The position numbers and the translations under genes were made by a program. Positions 17,289 to 26,729 of a stretch of DNA of 64,000 nucleotides are shown piece after piece (position 1 is the stretch's first letter; each line of letters starts with the position of its first letter). The DNA is taken from contig CAZLHI010000006.1 in assembly GCA_964559435.1 (NCBI GenBank), positions 60,088 to 124,087 of the forward strand. The letters run 5' to 3'. The notes beneath the pieces are model-generated. The model made no database searches. It was not told the DNA's origin and saw only the letters and a program-made list of their open reading frames with translations. The stretch is from Hebobacterum sp964559435 (GTDB taxonomy: Bacteria > Armatimonadota > Hebobacteria > Hebobacterales > Hebobacteraceae).

Positions 17289-18350
17289 CTATCCGTAGAC
17301 GCCGGAGCGCCAGCCCTCTTCAAGCATGGCGAGGTAGTTCTGCACGGGCACGTAGTTGGCCACGGTGTTACCGCTGCCCAGGGCGTAGCCGCCGCCCGGC
17401 ATACACGCTTCCAGCACTTCTCGCGTCTTGATTCGCACGTCGCCCGGATCAGCGCGCGTGAGGAAGTCCATGTCCATTCCGCCGAGGATGGCGATGCGGT
17501 TGCCCCACTTCTTCTTTGCTTCTGCAACGGGCAAGATCACATCCTCGAAGCTGTGCTTCGCATCGATGCCGACGTTGTCTATCAGGTCCTCCATGACGGA
17601 TTCGAGATTGCCACAGGCATGAAGGAGCAATGGCTTGGCGTGTGCGTGCACGGCCTCCGCGATCTTGCGCTGGCACGGGAACACATACCTGCGCAGCGCC
17701 TCCGGGGAGATCATCGGCTGTGTCTTGAATCCCATGTCGTCGCCGAGGAACACGGCCCCGACGGCGTCGTGGCTTGCGATCGAGTCGAAGACCCTCACCA
17801 AGATCGTGCCCACGCGTTCGAACATCGCCGCCACCAGGTCGGGCTGATCGGCCATCGCGTAGCTCATCGGCTCGTATCCCATGAGCCACATGACGTTCTC
17901 CAGCACGCCACCCGGGCCGTGAGGGATGAGCTTCATCCCTTCCGGCAGGGCACGGGCCGCATGGTCCAGCGGCGCGTAGGTCTGCTCGCCCGGCTCGGGC
18001 CAGGGATATCTCTGGAAGTCCGACCAGTTCTCAATCGCCCCATGGCGCTCATCCACCCACGTGCGCTGGGCTCGCGGCAGGGCCGCGGTATCGGCCGCGC
18101 TCAGGCTTTGGTAGGGGAAGGCCAGATCGACGGCGGCGGGGACATAGTCGTATCCCAGGCGCAGGAAGAGCTCCGCGATCTCCTGCCATCGCTGCGCCGG
18201 CTCGCGCGCCAGCGGCGCCTCGCGGACGGCGACCATGACCTCTTCATCAAGGAAAAGCTCAATGAACGGCACGCGGTCCGGGGTTTCCCGCGCCAACATC
18301 TTCCGGAATCGGCCGAAGTCCGGCGCGGGCTTCAGGTTCGGATAGGGCAT
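17289..18350 (-). CDS. UROD-like protein, probable corrinoid-dependent methyltransferase type
   Basis: A 353-residue TIM-barrel protein of the uroporphyrinogen-decarboxylase superfamily. The barrel shows DRVPFIELFLDEEV, GAVFLGDDMGFKTQPMISPEALRRYVFP, and ILGGMDMDFLTRADPGDV near the end. The sequence LLLHACGNLESVMEDL (about 240-255) carries the HxCG arrangement found in MtaA/MtbA-like methyltransferases, where His and Cys bind zinc, rather than a haem-synthesis enzyme's site. Such proteins are common in bacteria with many O-methyl or C1 transfer reactions; the methyl donor cannot be read. GAGGAG precedes the ATG. It sits with the UbiA-like gene and the DUF4091 gene on the minus strand. Confidence 0.85.
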   Translation of the reverse strand: MPYPNLKPAPDFGRFRKMLARETPDRVPFIELFLDEEVMVAVREAPLAREPAQRWQEIAELFLRLGYDYVPAAVDLAFPYQSLSAADTAALPRAQRTWVDERHGAIENWSDFQRYPWPEPGEQTYAPLDHAARALPEGMKLIPHGPGGVLENVMWLMGYEPMSYAMADQPDLVAAMFERVGTILVRVFDSIASHDAVGAVFLGDDMGFKTQPMISPEALRRYVFPCQRKIAEAVHAHAKPLLLHACGNLESVMEDLIDNVGIDAKHSFEDVILPVAEAKKKWGNRIAILGGMDMDFLTRADPGDVRIKTREVLEACMPGGGYALGSGNTVANYVPVQNYLAMLEEGWRSGVYG

Positions 18351-18395
18351 CTTCTCTCCTCAAATCGTCGCGCGGCCCCCGGGCGGCGCCGTTGC

Positions 18396-19994
18396 CTATG
18401 ACCCGTTGTCGAGGACAGCCAGCAGTCGCCTTCGGCGATCGCGAAGCCAGGACTCCTCCCGCGGGAACTCAGCGTAGTCTTCGATGTCCGACAATAGCTC
18501 ATCCTCTGGCTCGACGCCGGCTGTCTGCAGCAGCGCGTAGTCCTGGAGTCCCTCTGCGAACACCTCCCAACGGAGACAGTCCACGGGCTCGGCGGCGCCG
18601 GGGTAGACCATGAACGGGTCACCGTACGGCCACTGCGGCCACCAGCCGGCGTCGAGCACCAGGTAGGGGTCGATGAGCTCGCGGGTCTGGCTGCGGTACC
18701 AGTAGTTATAGCCCCAGTGGAGGAAGCCGCGCGCTTTCAGCCGGTAGAAGAGCCAGCCTAGCATGCGCGTCTTCACCAGCGGCGTGTCAAGCACGCGCTG
18801 CGCGTATCTTCCCCGTGGGCTGGGACAGAAGTAGACCCAGGCAGGGTAGCCCTCGCGGGCGAACTCTGGCGCTCGCGCGATCAGCGGAATCGGGATGTCG
18901 GTGAGGCCCTCGCGGGCGAACGTGATGTCGGAGAGAGCATCCATGACCTTCATCCAAGGCGCCAGCTCGCGAAGCATCTGCCGAGCAGCCCGGTAGTTCT
19001 GGAGAGCCTCCTGGCCATGCGGCTCATCGGAGAGATGGAAGAAGCTCACATCCGTCAGTCCCTCCGCATCCAGGAAGCGCTTGAACTCGGGCAGGAACTG
19101 GCTGAGGAAGTGGTGGTAAGTCGGCGAGACCCCGAGCGTGTCGGGGTCCCACAGCAGCTTCTCGCCCGCCCCGTGCCCTTCATAGATGCGAATCGCGTTC
19201 TTGGCGCCCCACTGGGTGAGCAGGTGGGGCCACTCGAAGAACTTCAGGCCTTGCTTTCTTGCCACTGCAACCCACTGGCGAACGAGCGACCAGTCGAATA
19301 TGTACTGCTCGCCGTGGCGGCGCACGGCGAGCAGTTGATTCGGCCGCTTGACGCCGTCTGTCGGGGGCGTGAAGAGAGGGGTGTGAGAGACGTCGAGATA
19401 ATGCGCGGCAAGGTCAGCCAGATACTTCTCGGCGATAGGCCAGAAGTCTGCCTCGAACGGCTCGACCTTGTACCAGTCGCACAGCGCGTCGGCATAGAAC
19501 CAATGGGTGACGGGGAAGTCTTGCCGCGGCTGGCTGATCGCCCTGTGTACTCGCACAGTGGCGGCCATGGTCGACGGTTCCCCGTCCTTGGGGCTCAGCG
19601 TGAGCGCCACCCGGTGGAGGCCCGGCGTCGTGTCCTTTGAGACACGAACGGTGATCCAGAATGCGTTGGTCTCGTGCGGTCCGGCCTGAATGCTGGCCTC
19701 TGGGAAGAGTGGATCGGGGACGTAGCCGGGTATGTATCCGACTCCATCCCTTTCCTCGAGCGGCGTATCAGCGTTGAAGTGCGGCACAGGGACGTACCCG
19801 ACGCGCCTGACCTGGACGTCGAGCGCGTCACTCTCGGCATGGGCCGTCACCTCGGCCGCTTCGTCGCCCGTCCGGAACACACACTGGAAGGAGACCCGCT
19901 CCCCGCGGCCCGCGTGGATTCTCAGGCTCTGGCGCCGACGAGGGCGAGTTGCCGGGTAATGCCTCGACAATGAGCTGGACAGCCAGAACTGCAT
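18396..19994 (-). CDS. DUF4091 / GH123-like glycan-active protein
   Basis: A 532-residue protein with an N-terminal beta-sandwich (about 1-150, RIHAGRGERVSFQCVFRTG ... VALTLSP). A TIM-barrel-like middle follows (FFEWPHLLTQWGAKNAIRIYE, SFFHLSDEPHG, GFLHWGYNYW), then the C-terminal DUF4091 region (FMVYPGAAEPVDCLRWEVFAEGLQDYALL). Family knowledge links this architecture to GH123 beta-N-acetylgalactosaminidases. HLSDEPH contains the acidic residues expected at the active site. No export signal is visible, so an intracellular role is possible. GGAGGAGGG precedes ATG 19994, with TTG one codon upstream as a weaker alternative. Substrate not known. Confidence 0.82.
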   Translation of the reverse strand: MQFWLSSSLSRHYPATRPRRRQSLRIHAGRGERVSFQCVFRTGDEAAEVTAHAESDALDVQVRRVGYVPVPHFNADTPLEERDGVGYIPGYVPDPLFPEASIQAGPHETNAFWITVRVSKDTTPGLHRVALTLSPKDGEPSTMAATVRVHRAISQPRQDFPVTHWFYADALCDWYKVEPFEADFWPIAEKYLADLAAHYLDVSHTPLFTPPTDGVKRPNQLLAVRRHGEQYIFDWSLVRQWVAVARKQGLKFFEWPHLLTQWGAKNAIRIYEGHGAGEKLLWDPDTLGVSPTYHHFLSQFLPEFKRFLDAEGLTDVSFFHLSDEPHGQEALQNYRAARQMLRELAPWMKVMDALSDITFAREGLTDIPIPLIARAPEFAREGYPAWVYFCPSPRGRYAQRVLDTPLVKTRMLGWLFYRLKARGFLHWGYNYWYRSQTRELIDPYLVLDAGWWPQWPYGDPFMVYPGAAEPVDCLRWEVFAEGLQDYALLQTAGVEPEDELLSDIEDYAEFPREESWLRDRRRRLLAVLDNGS

Positions 19995-20272
19995 CAACCC
20001 TCCTCCAGACCTGGTCAGTCAGGCGACCTCCCAAGTCCAGGCATGGCGTTCCACGAGTGCGAAGCCTTCCCTGCATGCTGGCGGCCACGCCTTGGGGGAG
20101 ACGGACGGCTGGCCGCCCCCCGTCGGCAGCAGCCACATGAAGTGCTGCCTGCCAGGCCCGCGCCTGCAAGGACATTGTCCCGCGAGGGCAGAACCACTTC
20201 GGAGGAGGGTGGTGGGTGCGATCGTAACCGGGTGTTTCCCCGGCCGAGAGCTACTCGTGGCAGGAGACAGCC

Positions 20273-20809
20273 GTGCCTAAGAGACTGAGCGTTGTGCCCG
20301 AGCGGTGCTCGGGCTGTCGGCTGTGCGAGTCGGCCTGCGCGCTCCAGCATTTCGGCGTCAGCAACCCCAAGAAGTCTGCGATCCGCGTGGTAGCGCTCTA
20401 TCCGCACCCCGTCATCCGGATGCCGGTCGTGTGTCGGCAGTGCGCGCAGCCCAAGTGCAGGGAGAACTGCCCCACCGATGCCATAACTGTAGACGACGGA
20501 GTGGTGAAGATCGACGCCGAGAAATGCGTCTCTTGCCGCCAGTGTGTGATCTCGTGTCCGTTCGGCGCGATCTTCGTCCACGACGATATTCCAGTGCCGT
20601 TCAAGTGCGACCTCTGCGGCGGCCATCCGCAGTGCGCTGAGCAATGCCCGAAGGGCGCTCTTCAGTACGTGCCGGAGCACGAGTTGGGAGAAGCCAGCCG
20701 AGTCGCTGCGGTGCTACGCTACGCCCACATGAAAGAGGTTGAGTATGTCGAGAAAGGCGAGCGGAAGAAGCTCCGCTACGCGGAAATCGGCCGCGAGCAA
20801 AACGAGTAA
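20273..20809 (+). CDS. four-cluster ferredoxin-type iron-sulfur protein (AOR partner)
   Basis: A 178-residue electron carrier with four [4Fe-4S] Cys sets: CSGCRLCESAC near residue 12, CRQCAQPKCRENCP near 54, CVSCRQCVISCP near 86, and CDLCGGHPQCAEQCP near 111. This is the pattern of HycB/FdhB-like subunits that wire a catalytic subunit to other acceptors. GTG 20273 follows AGGAG by 6 bases. It overlaps the start of the aldehyde ferredoxin oxidoreductase gene by 65 bases, so the two proteins almost certainly work together as oxidoreductase and electron-transfer subunit. Confidence 0.93.
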   Translation: MPKRLSVVPERCSGCRLCESACALQHFGVSNPKKSAIRVVALYPHPVIRMPVVCRQCAQPKCRENCPTDAITVDDGVVKIDAEKCVSCRQCVISCPFGAIFVHDDIPVPFKCDLCGGHPQCAEQCPKGALQYVPEHELGEASRVAAVLRYAHMKEVEYVEKGERKKLRYAEIGREQNE

Positions 20810-22640
20810 GCCGCAGCTGCAGGGCGGATATCACCACCGGATCCTGTGGGTTGACCTCAGCGCCGGCGAAAGCCGGATCGTACCGTTCAGCGACGGTTTC
20901 GCGCTGAAGTACATCGGAGGCCGCGGCTTCGGGGCTAAGATCCTCTTTGACCATCTGTCGAAGATCAAGGACCCCCTCGGGCCAGAGAACATCCTGACCA
21001 TTGCACCTGGACCACTGACCGGCCTCTACTTGCCAGGTGCGGCCAAGACGCACATTGTCGCCCTTGCGCCGCTGACGGGCATCTACGGCGACAGCAACAT
21101 GGGCGGCAACTTCGGCGCGGAGCTCCGCCAGACCGGCTACGATGCCCTTGTCCTCACGGGCCGCGCCCAGAAGCTCAGTTGCCTGTGGATCGACGAGGAC
21201 GAAGTCGAGATCGTGCCCGCTCCCCAGTTGGCTGGCAAGGGGGCATTGGACACTGAGCGCGCGGTAAAGGACGCTCTTCAGAGCGAAGAGGTCCGCGTCG
21301 CTGCGATCGGCCCGGCAGGCGAGAATCTCGTCCGATTCGCCACCATCAACTGTGACTGGAGCCGCAACTCGGGCCGCTGCGGTATGGGCGCGGTGCTTGG
21401 ATCGAAAAACATCAAGGCCATCGCAGTGCGTGGCGGCGAGGACCTGCCGGTGGCCGACGTTGCGGGCCTGCGGCTCCTTACAGATCGATCGCTGAAGGAG
21501 CTGGCAGATCATCCCCTGTTCGAGTTCTGGCAGCAGCAGGGCCTGATGTCAGTCGTGGACTACCTGAACACGGCCGGGGGCCTGCCCACGCGAAACTTCC
21601 AGCAGAACGTCTTCGAGCACGCCGATCAGATAGACGGCTTCAAGATGGAGCGGGAGTTCAAGATCGGGGACACGGCCTGCTTTGGATGTCCGATGTCGTG
21701 CGGCAACATCTGCCTGGTGAAGAACGGGAAGTACAAGGGCACCATCACGGAGGGCCCGGAGTACGAGAGCGCATGCACGCTGGGCTCCAACCTCGGTGTG
21801 TCCGACTTCTCAGCCATCCTCAAGGGCAACCAGCTTTGCGACGAGCTTGGCATCGACACCATCTCGGCCGGCGTCCTCGTTGGAACGATGATCGAGGCCG
21901 TGGACACCGGGCTGTTGCCTGCCAGCGACGTTGACGGCATGAAGCTCGAATGGGGGAACTCCCAGCAGATAACAAACCTTCTGGGGAAGATAGCGAACCG
22001 AGATGGAGTCGGCGATGTGCTGGCCGGAGGCTCCAAGGCCGTCCTCGCGAAGTGGCCTCAGCTCGAACCCATCCTGGTCCAGACAAAGGGGATGGAGCAG
22101 TCGGCCTACGACGCCCGAGCGACGATCTCAATGGGGCTGGCCTACGGCACCTCCGACATCGGGGCACACCACGCTCGTGCCTGGACAGTGGGCAAGGAGC
22201 TCGAGTTGGGGGCCAAGTGGACCGACGACGACCGAGTGAACATCGTCATGTACCACCAGACGATCCGGCCGCTCTTCGACATGCTCGGCGTCTGCCGGCT
22301 ACCGTGGATAGAGCTGGGATTCGATGAGCGGCGGTATGCCGAGTACTACAGCGCCGTGACGGGCATACCGCATACACTGGACGACCTGCTCGAGAGGTCG
22401 CGTGCGGTCTACGATCTCACCCGCCTTATCAGCGTCTCCCGCGGCATCAGCCGAAAGGACGACTACCCCGCTCCTCGCATGTTCGACCGGCCGATCGAAG
22501 GCGGACAGTACGCGGGGAGAGTCGTGGATAGAGAGCAATACGAAGAACTGCTGGACCTCTATTACCAGAAGCGCGGCTGGAGCGAGGACGGCATTCCGCC
22601 GGCAGAAACGGCGAAGTCATTCAGCGACCGTCTGGCGTAA
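20745..22640 (+). CDS. aor: aldehyde ferredoxin oxidoreductase (tungsten-type)
   Basis: Oxidises aldehydes to carboxylic acids with ferredoxin as acceptor, or the reverse, using a tungstopterin cofactor and one [4Fe-4S] cluster. The 631-residue protein opens with the family signature ILWVDLSAGES ... YIGGRGFGAKIL, then APGPLTGLYLPGAAKTH. It carries the cluster Cys at about residues 312, 315 and 319 (CFGCPMSC) and 517 (GVCRLPW). A basic, Ser-rich N-terminal tail of about 25 residues precedes the fold; it is unusual but consistent with the overlap with the ferredoxin gene. I chose ATG 20745 over TTG 20739. The substrate cannot be inferred. Confidence 0.93.
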   Translation: MSRKASGRSSATRKSAASKTSKPQLQGGYHHRILWVDLSAGESRIVPFSDGFALKYIGGRGFGAKILFDHLSKIKDPLGPENILTIAPGPLTGLYLPGAAKTHIVALAPLTGIYGDSNMGGNFGAELRQTGYDALVLTGRAQKLSCLWIDEDEVEIVPAPQLAGKGALDTERAVKDALQSEEVRVAAIGPAGENLVRFATINCDWSRNSGRCGMGAVLGSKNIKAIAVRGGEDLPVADVAGLRLLTDRSLKELADHPLFEFWQQQGLMSVVDYLNTAGGLPTRNFQQNVFEHADQIDGFKMEREFKIGDTACFGCPMSCGNICLVKNGKYKGTITEGPEYESACTLGSNLGVSDFSAILKGNQLCDELGIDTISAGVLVGTMIEAVDTGLLPASDVDGMKLEWGNSQQITNLLGKIANRDGVGDVLAGGSKAVLAKWPQLEPILVQTKGMEQSAYDARATISMGLAYGTSDIGAHHARAWTVGKELELGAKWTDDDRVNIVMYHQTIRPLFDMLGVCRLPWIELGFDERRYAEYYSAVTGIPHTLDDLLERSRAVYDLTRLISVSRGISRKDDYPAPRMFDRPIEGGQYAGRVVDREQYEELLDLYYQKRGWSEDGIPPAETAKSFSDRLA

Positions 22641-22686
22641 GGGTCCGCGCTGCGCGCCGGCGGGAATGGTCTGAGGGGGACAAAGC

Positions 22687-23700
22687 ATGAGCGCGGTTGA
22701 GGAGCAGAGAATCTCCGGGCGACACGCATGGAGAGGTCTCGATAACCCCTACGCTTTCGTCATGCCGGCGATCATCGTCTTCGGCATGTTCGCCCTCTAT
22801 CCCATCCTGCGATCGCTCTATCTGAGCTTCTTCCAATACGAGTTCCTCCGCCCCGAGGAGATGCATTGGCTGGGGCTTGGGAACTACCAGGAGATTCTGA
22901 GCGACGAGAGGATCATGGGCTGGCCCGGGATGGTGCGGCCGGAAGCGCCCCTGTCTATGTGGGAGATAGCCTTCTATCCATTCGTCGTGCTCTGGCTGAC
23001 GGTGAACTCGCCGGGCGGAGCGTTCTGGAACACTATCCGGTTCACGACGATGTATGTCCCCGCTGCTATCGTGCTGCCGCTGGTCCTGGCGGTGCTCGTT
23101 GAGCGGGCCGGCAGGCTCTCCACGCTGTTCCGCACCCTGAACTTCATCCCCATCGTCGTTTCGGTGGCCGTCGTGTCGATCATCTGGATGTGGATCTATC
23201 ATCCGGAATACGGTGTCGCCAATACCCTTCTGAGGAAGCTTCTGGGAAGCGAGGCCGGCTACACATGGCTCTCCGACCGGTCACTGGCCATGCCAGCCAT
23301 CGTGATGATGGCCGTGTGGCACGGCCTGGGCTTCAACATGCTGCTGTATCTGGTGGGCCTCCAGCGGATACCCACCGAGATCGCGGAGGCGGCCCGGGTG
23401 GACGGCGCGACGGGCTTCAAGGCGTTCACGACGATAACGCTTCCGCTGCTCAAGCCGACCATCTTCCTGGTCGGGCTGCTCGCCGCTATTGGCGCTCTCA
23501 AAGTCTTTGGTCAGATGTTCATCATGACGCAGGGCGGGCCAGGAGACTCTACTCTGTCGGTGGTGCTCTACCTGTACAACGTAGCCTTCTCCTACGGGCG
23601 CTTCCGATTCGGCTACGCGTCGGCGATCGCATGGTCGCTGGCCGCCTTCATATTCCTGGTGACGCTCGTCGCGTTTCGACTGACGAGGGAGCGGCGGTGA
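22687..23700 (+). CDS. sugar ABC transporter permease, MalF-type
   Basis: An inner-membrane permease of the carbohydrate uptake transporter-1 class, 337 residues. Six or so hydrophobic segments start with ALYPILRSLYLSFFQYEF, typical of MalF homologues. The cytoplasmic EAA loop that docks the ATPase is present: EIAEAARVDGATGFKAF. It has the longer N-terminal/second periplasmic segment (MHWLGLGNYQEIL ... WLTVNSPGG) of such permeases. RBS GAGGGGG precedes the ATG. It is followed by the second permease with a TGATG overlap and then a binding protein. No ATPase gene is in this cluster, so a shared MsmX-like ATPase encoded elsewhere is likely. Confidence 0.92.
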   Translation: MSAVEEQRISGRHAWRGLDNPYAFVMPAIIVFGMFALYPILRSLYLSFFQYEFLRPEEMHWLGLGNYQEILSDERIMGWPGMVRPEAPLSMWEIAFYPFVVLWLTVNSPGGAFWNTIRFTTMYVPAAIVLPLVLAVLVERAGRLSTLFRTLNFIPIVVSVAVVSIIWMWIYHPEYGVANTLLRKLLGSEAGYTWLSDRSLAMPAIVMMAVWHGLGFNMLLYLVGLQRIPTEIAEAARVDGATGFKAFTTITLPLLKPTIFLVGLLAAIGALKVFGQMFIMTQGGPGDSTLSVVLYLYNVAFSYGRFRFGYASAIAWSLAAFIFLVTLVAFRLTRERR

Positions 23701-24551
23701 TGACGGCCGACAAGACGAGACGCTGGGCCAATGGCGCTTCTCTCTACCTCGTGCTGGCCGTCGTCAGCGTGATGAGCGTGCTGCCCTTCATATGGATCAT
23801 CTTCTCCTCACTGAAGCCCCACGACGAGCTGTACAGCAAGCACCTGACCTTCTTCCCGCAACACTACACGCTCGAGAACTACCTCAAGATGTTCGAGCGC
23901 ATGGTGGGGTTCGGCTTCTACTACCGCAACAGCATCCTCGTCTCGTTCGGCACCGTCATCCTTACGCTGTTCGCCGGCAGCCTGGCCGCCTATGCGCTCT
24001 CGCGGTTCCGATTCAAGGGCGATCAAGTGATCTTCTTGGTATTCCTCGGCACGATCATGGTGCCGGGAGAAGTTGGGCTGATCGGCCAGTACGAACTCCT
24101 CAGCGCCTACAAACTGCTCAACACGCTCACCGGTCTGACGCTGAGCTACACCGCTTTCAACCTGGCGCTGACGATCTTCATCATGCGGGGAGTCTTCGCG
24201 TCTGTACCCCAGGAGATGCTCGACGCCGCACGCGTGGACGGGTGCAGCTGGTGGGAGAGCTTCTGGCAGATCATGGTGCCGATGGGGGCAAGCGGCCTGG
24301 CCGCGGCCGGAACGCTGGTGTTCCTAAACGCGTGGAACGAGTTCATCTTCGCTCTCACCATGAACAACTGGACGGACGAGGCGCGGACGCTGACGGTCGG
24401 AATTCAACTGCTCCAAGGCCAGTGGCAGCACTGGGACTACGGCGTGCTGTTCTCCTCCGTCATGCTGTCATTCTTGCCGGTGATCATCCTGTTCTTGCTG
24501 CTCCAGAGGACCTTCATGCGCGGCCTCACAGCCGGGGCAGTCAAGGGATAG
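23700..24551 (+). CDS. sugar ABC transporter permease, MalG-type
   Basis: The second permease, 283 residues, with the MalG-like N-terminus PFIWIIFSSLKPHDELY, FRFKGDQVIFLVFLGTIMVPGEV, and the EAA loop EMLDAARVDGCSWWESF. Six membrane segments are apparent. Its ATG overlaps the TGA of the first permease (TGATG). Together they form the membrane channel of a carbohydrate ABC importer. The frame is open farther upstream inside the first permease, but only the part from 23700 resembles a protein. Confidence 0.92.
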   Translation: MTADKTRRWANGASLYLVLAVVSVMSVLPFIWIIFSSLKPHDELYSKHLTFFPQHYTLENYLKMFERMVGFGFYYRNSILVSFGTVILTLFAGSLAAYALSRFRFKGDQVIFLVFLGTIMVPGEVGLIGQYELLSAYKLLNTLTGLTLSYTAFNLALTIFIMRGVFASVPQEMLDAARVDGCSWWESFWQIMVPMGASGLAAAGTLVFLNAWNEFIFALTMNNWTDEARTLTVGIQLLQGQWQHWDYGVLFSSVMLSFLPVIILFLLLQRTFMRGLTAGAVKG

Positions 24552-24554
24552 TCG

Positions 24555-25925
24555 ATGCAGAAGTGGATCGCGCTGGGACTGGTAAGCCTGGCCGCACTCG
24601 GTTTCGTCGCCGAGCGGCGGCTCAACATCTACAATCCGCGTCAGGGCAGAGTCACAAAGGTCCGTGTCCTCGTGGCTTCGTGGCAGTACTCCGAGTTCCA
24701 GGACCCCGACAAAGACCTCGAGCGCGCCATCGAGGCCTTCGAGGAGCGCCACCCGAACATCGATATCGACCTACGGACGATGCCGGAGGGGAACGAGATC
24801 ACGTTGATGCTCCCCTGGCGCGCGAACACCACGCCCTTCGACTTGCTGCTCCTCGTCCACAGCATGTCGATCGTGCAGAACGTGGAGGGCGGGTTCCTGG
24901 AGTCACTGGAGGAGCACCTCGCGCCCGAGCTCGAGGCCGGCCTGCTGGATGAGTTCCTCCCGGGGTATCTGGTGAATTGCCGGCTCGAAGACCCGCGGAC
25001 AGGTGAGGAGCACCTCTACGGCCTTCCCTTCATGGGCGAGATCAATGCGTTGAACTACAGGAAGGACGTACTGGAGGAGAGAGGCCTTTCCGAGGACGAC
25101 CTGCCCAACACGTGGGAGGAGTTCGAGCAGATATGCCGCGAGCTTCGCGACCCGGCCGCGCAGCAGTATGGCATGACTTTCGACCTCTCCATGAACTTCT
25201 TCACCCAGAACGCCTACGTGCCGCTTCTCCGGACCATCGCCGGGACTATCGAGGACGCGAACGGCCGGCTCGATGTGTCAAGCCCCGAGGCGGTGGCGAC
25301 CTTCGAAACGCTGAAGCGTTGGTACGAAGAGGGCCTGATGCCCGCCGGGGCCCTTACGCCCTATCAGGCCGCCGACGACTTCCGCGCCAAGATCGCCGTG
25401 CTCTTCCCGAACTGGCAGTCCCGCGGCTTCTGGGCGATCAAGGGGATGGAGGATGGCGAGAAGCACATAGGAATCGGACCGTGTCCCGGCAGCAGGAAGG
25501 TCGGCTCCCTCATCGCGCACTACATTGGCGTGATACCGAAGGCGTCGCCAGTCCCCCGGGAAGCCGCTCACGTCCTCCTCGAAGCGATCTGCTTCGACCT
25601 GCAGCCGGGGATCGCGAAGGCCGGCAAGATGTCGACGATCAAGCACATCTACGATCACCACACCCCCGGCTACGACCCGGAGCCGGTTCCGCCCGAGATA
25701 GCGGAGCTACGGGCGCTGGTCGATCCATCCTACCGCGTGCCCGAGTGGATGGTATCCCTGCGGCCGACACTCGAACTCGGGTACTGCGTGCCCGACCCGC
25801 TGAGATGGAACCGTGTCCGCGACATCGTCGGAATCGAGTTCCAGAAATACCTGGACGAGGACATCTCTGCAGAGGAATCCCTGGCGCGGGCGAGGCGACA
25901 GATCGAGAAGTTGTACCAGCAGTAG
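24555..25925 (+). CDS. extracellular solute-binding protein, sugar ABC transporter
   Basis: A 456-residue family-1 solute-binding protein that captures a sugar or oligosaccharide for the upstream permeases. ATG follows the permease stop by 3 bases, with AAGGGA as the RBS. The N-terminal IALGLVSLAALGFVA is a membrane anchor or uncleaved signal with no lipobox Cys, which is unusual for a Gram-positive-style binding protein. Family residues include ERAIEAFEERHPNIDIDL, LYGLPFMGEINALNYRKDVLEERGL and the C-terminal ISAEESLARARRQIEKL. The ligand is unknown. It converges with the SDR gene 14 bases away. Confidence 0.9.
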   Translation: MQKWIALGLVSLAALGFVAERRLNIYNPRQGRVTKVRVLVASWQYSEFQDPDKDLERAIEAFEERHPNIDIDLRTMPEGNEITLMLPWRANTTPFDLLLLVHSMSIVQNVEGGFLESLEEHLAPELEAGLLDEFLPGYLVNCRLEDPRTGEEHLYGLPFMGEINALNYRKDVLEERGLSEDDLPNTWEEFEQICRELRDPAAQQYGMTFDLSMNFFTQNAYVPLLRTIAGTIEDANGRLDVSSPEAVATFETLKRWYEEGLMPAGALTPYQAADDFRAKIAVLFPNWQSRGFWAIKGMEDGEKHIGIGPCPGSRKVGSLIAHYIGVIPKASPVPREAAHVLLEAICFDLQPGIAKAGKMSTIKHIYDHHTPGYDPEPVPPEIAELRALVDPSYRVPEWMVSLRPTLELGYCVPDPLRWNRVRDIVGIEFQKYLDEDISAEESLARARRQIEKLYQQ

Positions 25926-25939
25926 TGGCTGGCACCCGT

Positions 25940-26710
25940 CTACCTGACCGTCCACCCGCCATCCACCATCAGCGCCGCGCCTGTGATATATGAGCTCGCC
26001 TCGGAGGCGAGGAACACCGCGGCGCCCTTGAGCTGGGCCGGTTCGCCGAGCTGGCCGAGTGGGACCTGCTGTAGGAACCGAGCGAGGTAGTCCGGGTCGT
26101 CCAGAATCGGCCGATTGATCTCCGTCTTGAAGACGCCCGGGCAGATCGCGTTGACTGTCACGCCGTGGGGCGCGAGGTCCAGCGCCATCGCCCGCGTCAT
26201 CCCCACAAGTCCGGCCTTTGACGAGGCATAGGCGGCGCGCTCCGGTATGCCGACGAAGCTGAGAATGGAGGCGATGTTGATGATCCGGCCCCAGCCCTGC
26301 TGCTTCATGTGGCCCGCCGCCGCCCGGCTGCACCTCATTGCGCCCGCAAGGTTCGTCTCGATGACGGCCTCCCAGCTTTCGTCCTTGAGGTCCACGATAT
26401 TCTCGCGGATGTTGATGCCTGCGTTGTTGACAAGAATGTGGAGTCCGCCGAGGCCGGCGAGCACTCGCTGGACTGCTGCTTCGACTTGAGCACCATTGCG
26501 CACATCGAGGGAAAGGCCGAGGGATTTCGCTCCCGTTTCCTTCTCTATCTCGGCGGCAGCGGCTTGGGCGCGCTGTGCGTCGCGGCTGGTCACGGCGACG
26601 GAAGCACCCGCCTCCGCGAGCCCCTCCGCAATCGCGCGGCCGAGGCCGCGATTGCCGCCCGTCACGAACGCGATACGGCCATCGAGCCGGAAAAGGTCGA
26701 GAACGGACAT
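25940..26710 (-). CDS. short-chain dehydrogenase/reductase
   Basis: A 256-residue classical SDR, NAD(P)-dependent, cytoplasmic. TGGNRGLGRAIA (about 17-28) is the dinucleotide site, NNAGIN (about 91-96) the structural motif, and the catalytic Ser-Tyr-Lys sits in SILSFVGIPERAAYASSK. The C-terminus ends YITGAALMVDGGWTVR, which is usual. It resembles gluconate/KDG-type 5-dehydrogenases in overall pattern, fitting the sugar-catabolic surroundings, but the substrate is not certain. The AAC(3)-like gene ends just upstream (stop at 26730), so the two are probably one transcript. Confidence 0.9.
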   Translation of the reverse strand: MSVLDLFRLDGRIAFVTGGNRGLGRAIAEGLAEAGASVAVTSRDAQRAQAAAAEIEKETGAKSLGLSLDVRNGAQVEAAVQRVLAGLGGLHILVNNAGINIRENIVDLKDESWEAVIETNLAGAMRCSRAAAGHMKQQGWGRIINIASILSFVGIPERAAYASSKAGLVGMTRAMALDLAPHGVTVNAICPGVFKTEINRPILDDPDYLARFLQQVPLGQLGEPAQLKGAAVFLASEASSYITGAALMVDGGWTVR

Positions 26711-26729
26711 CAGAAACTATCTCCCGGAC

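Noticed and set aside
17073..18401. A 442-codon plus-strand frame over the UROD-like gene
   Set aside because: Antisense shadow of a conserved gene; no protein-like pattern or RBS.
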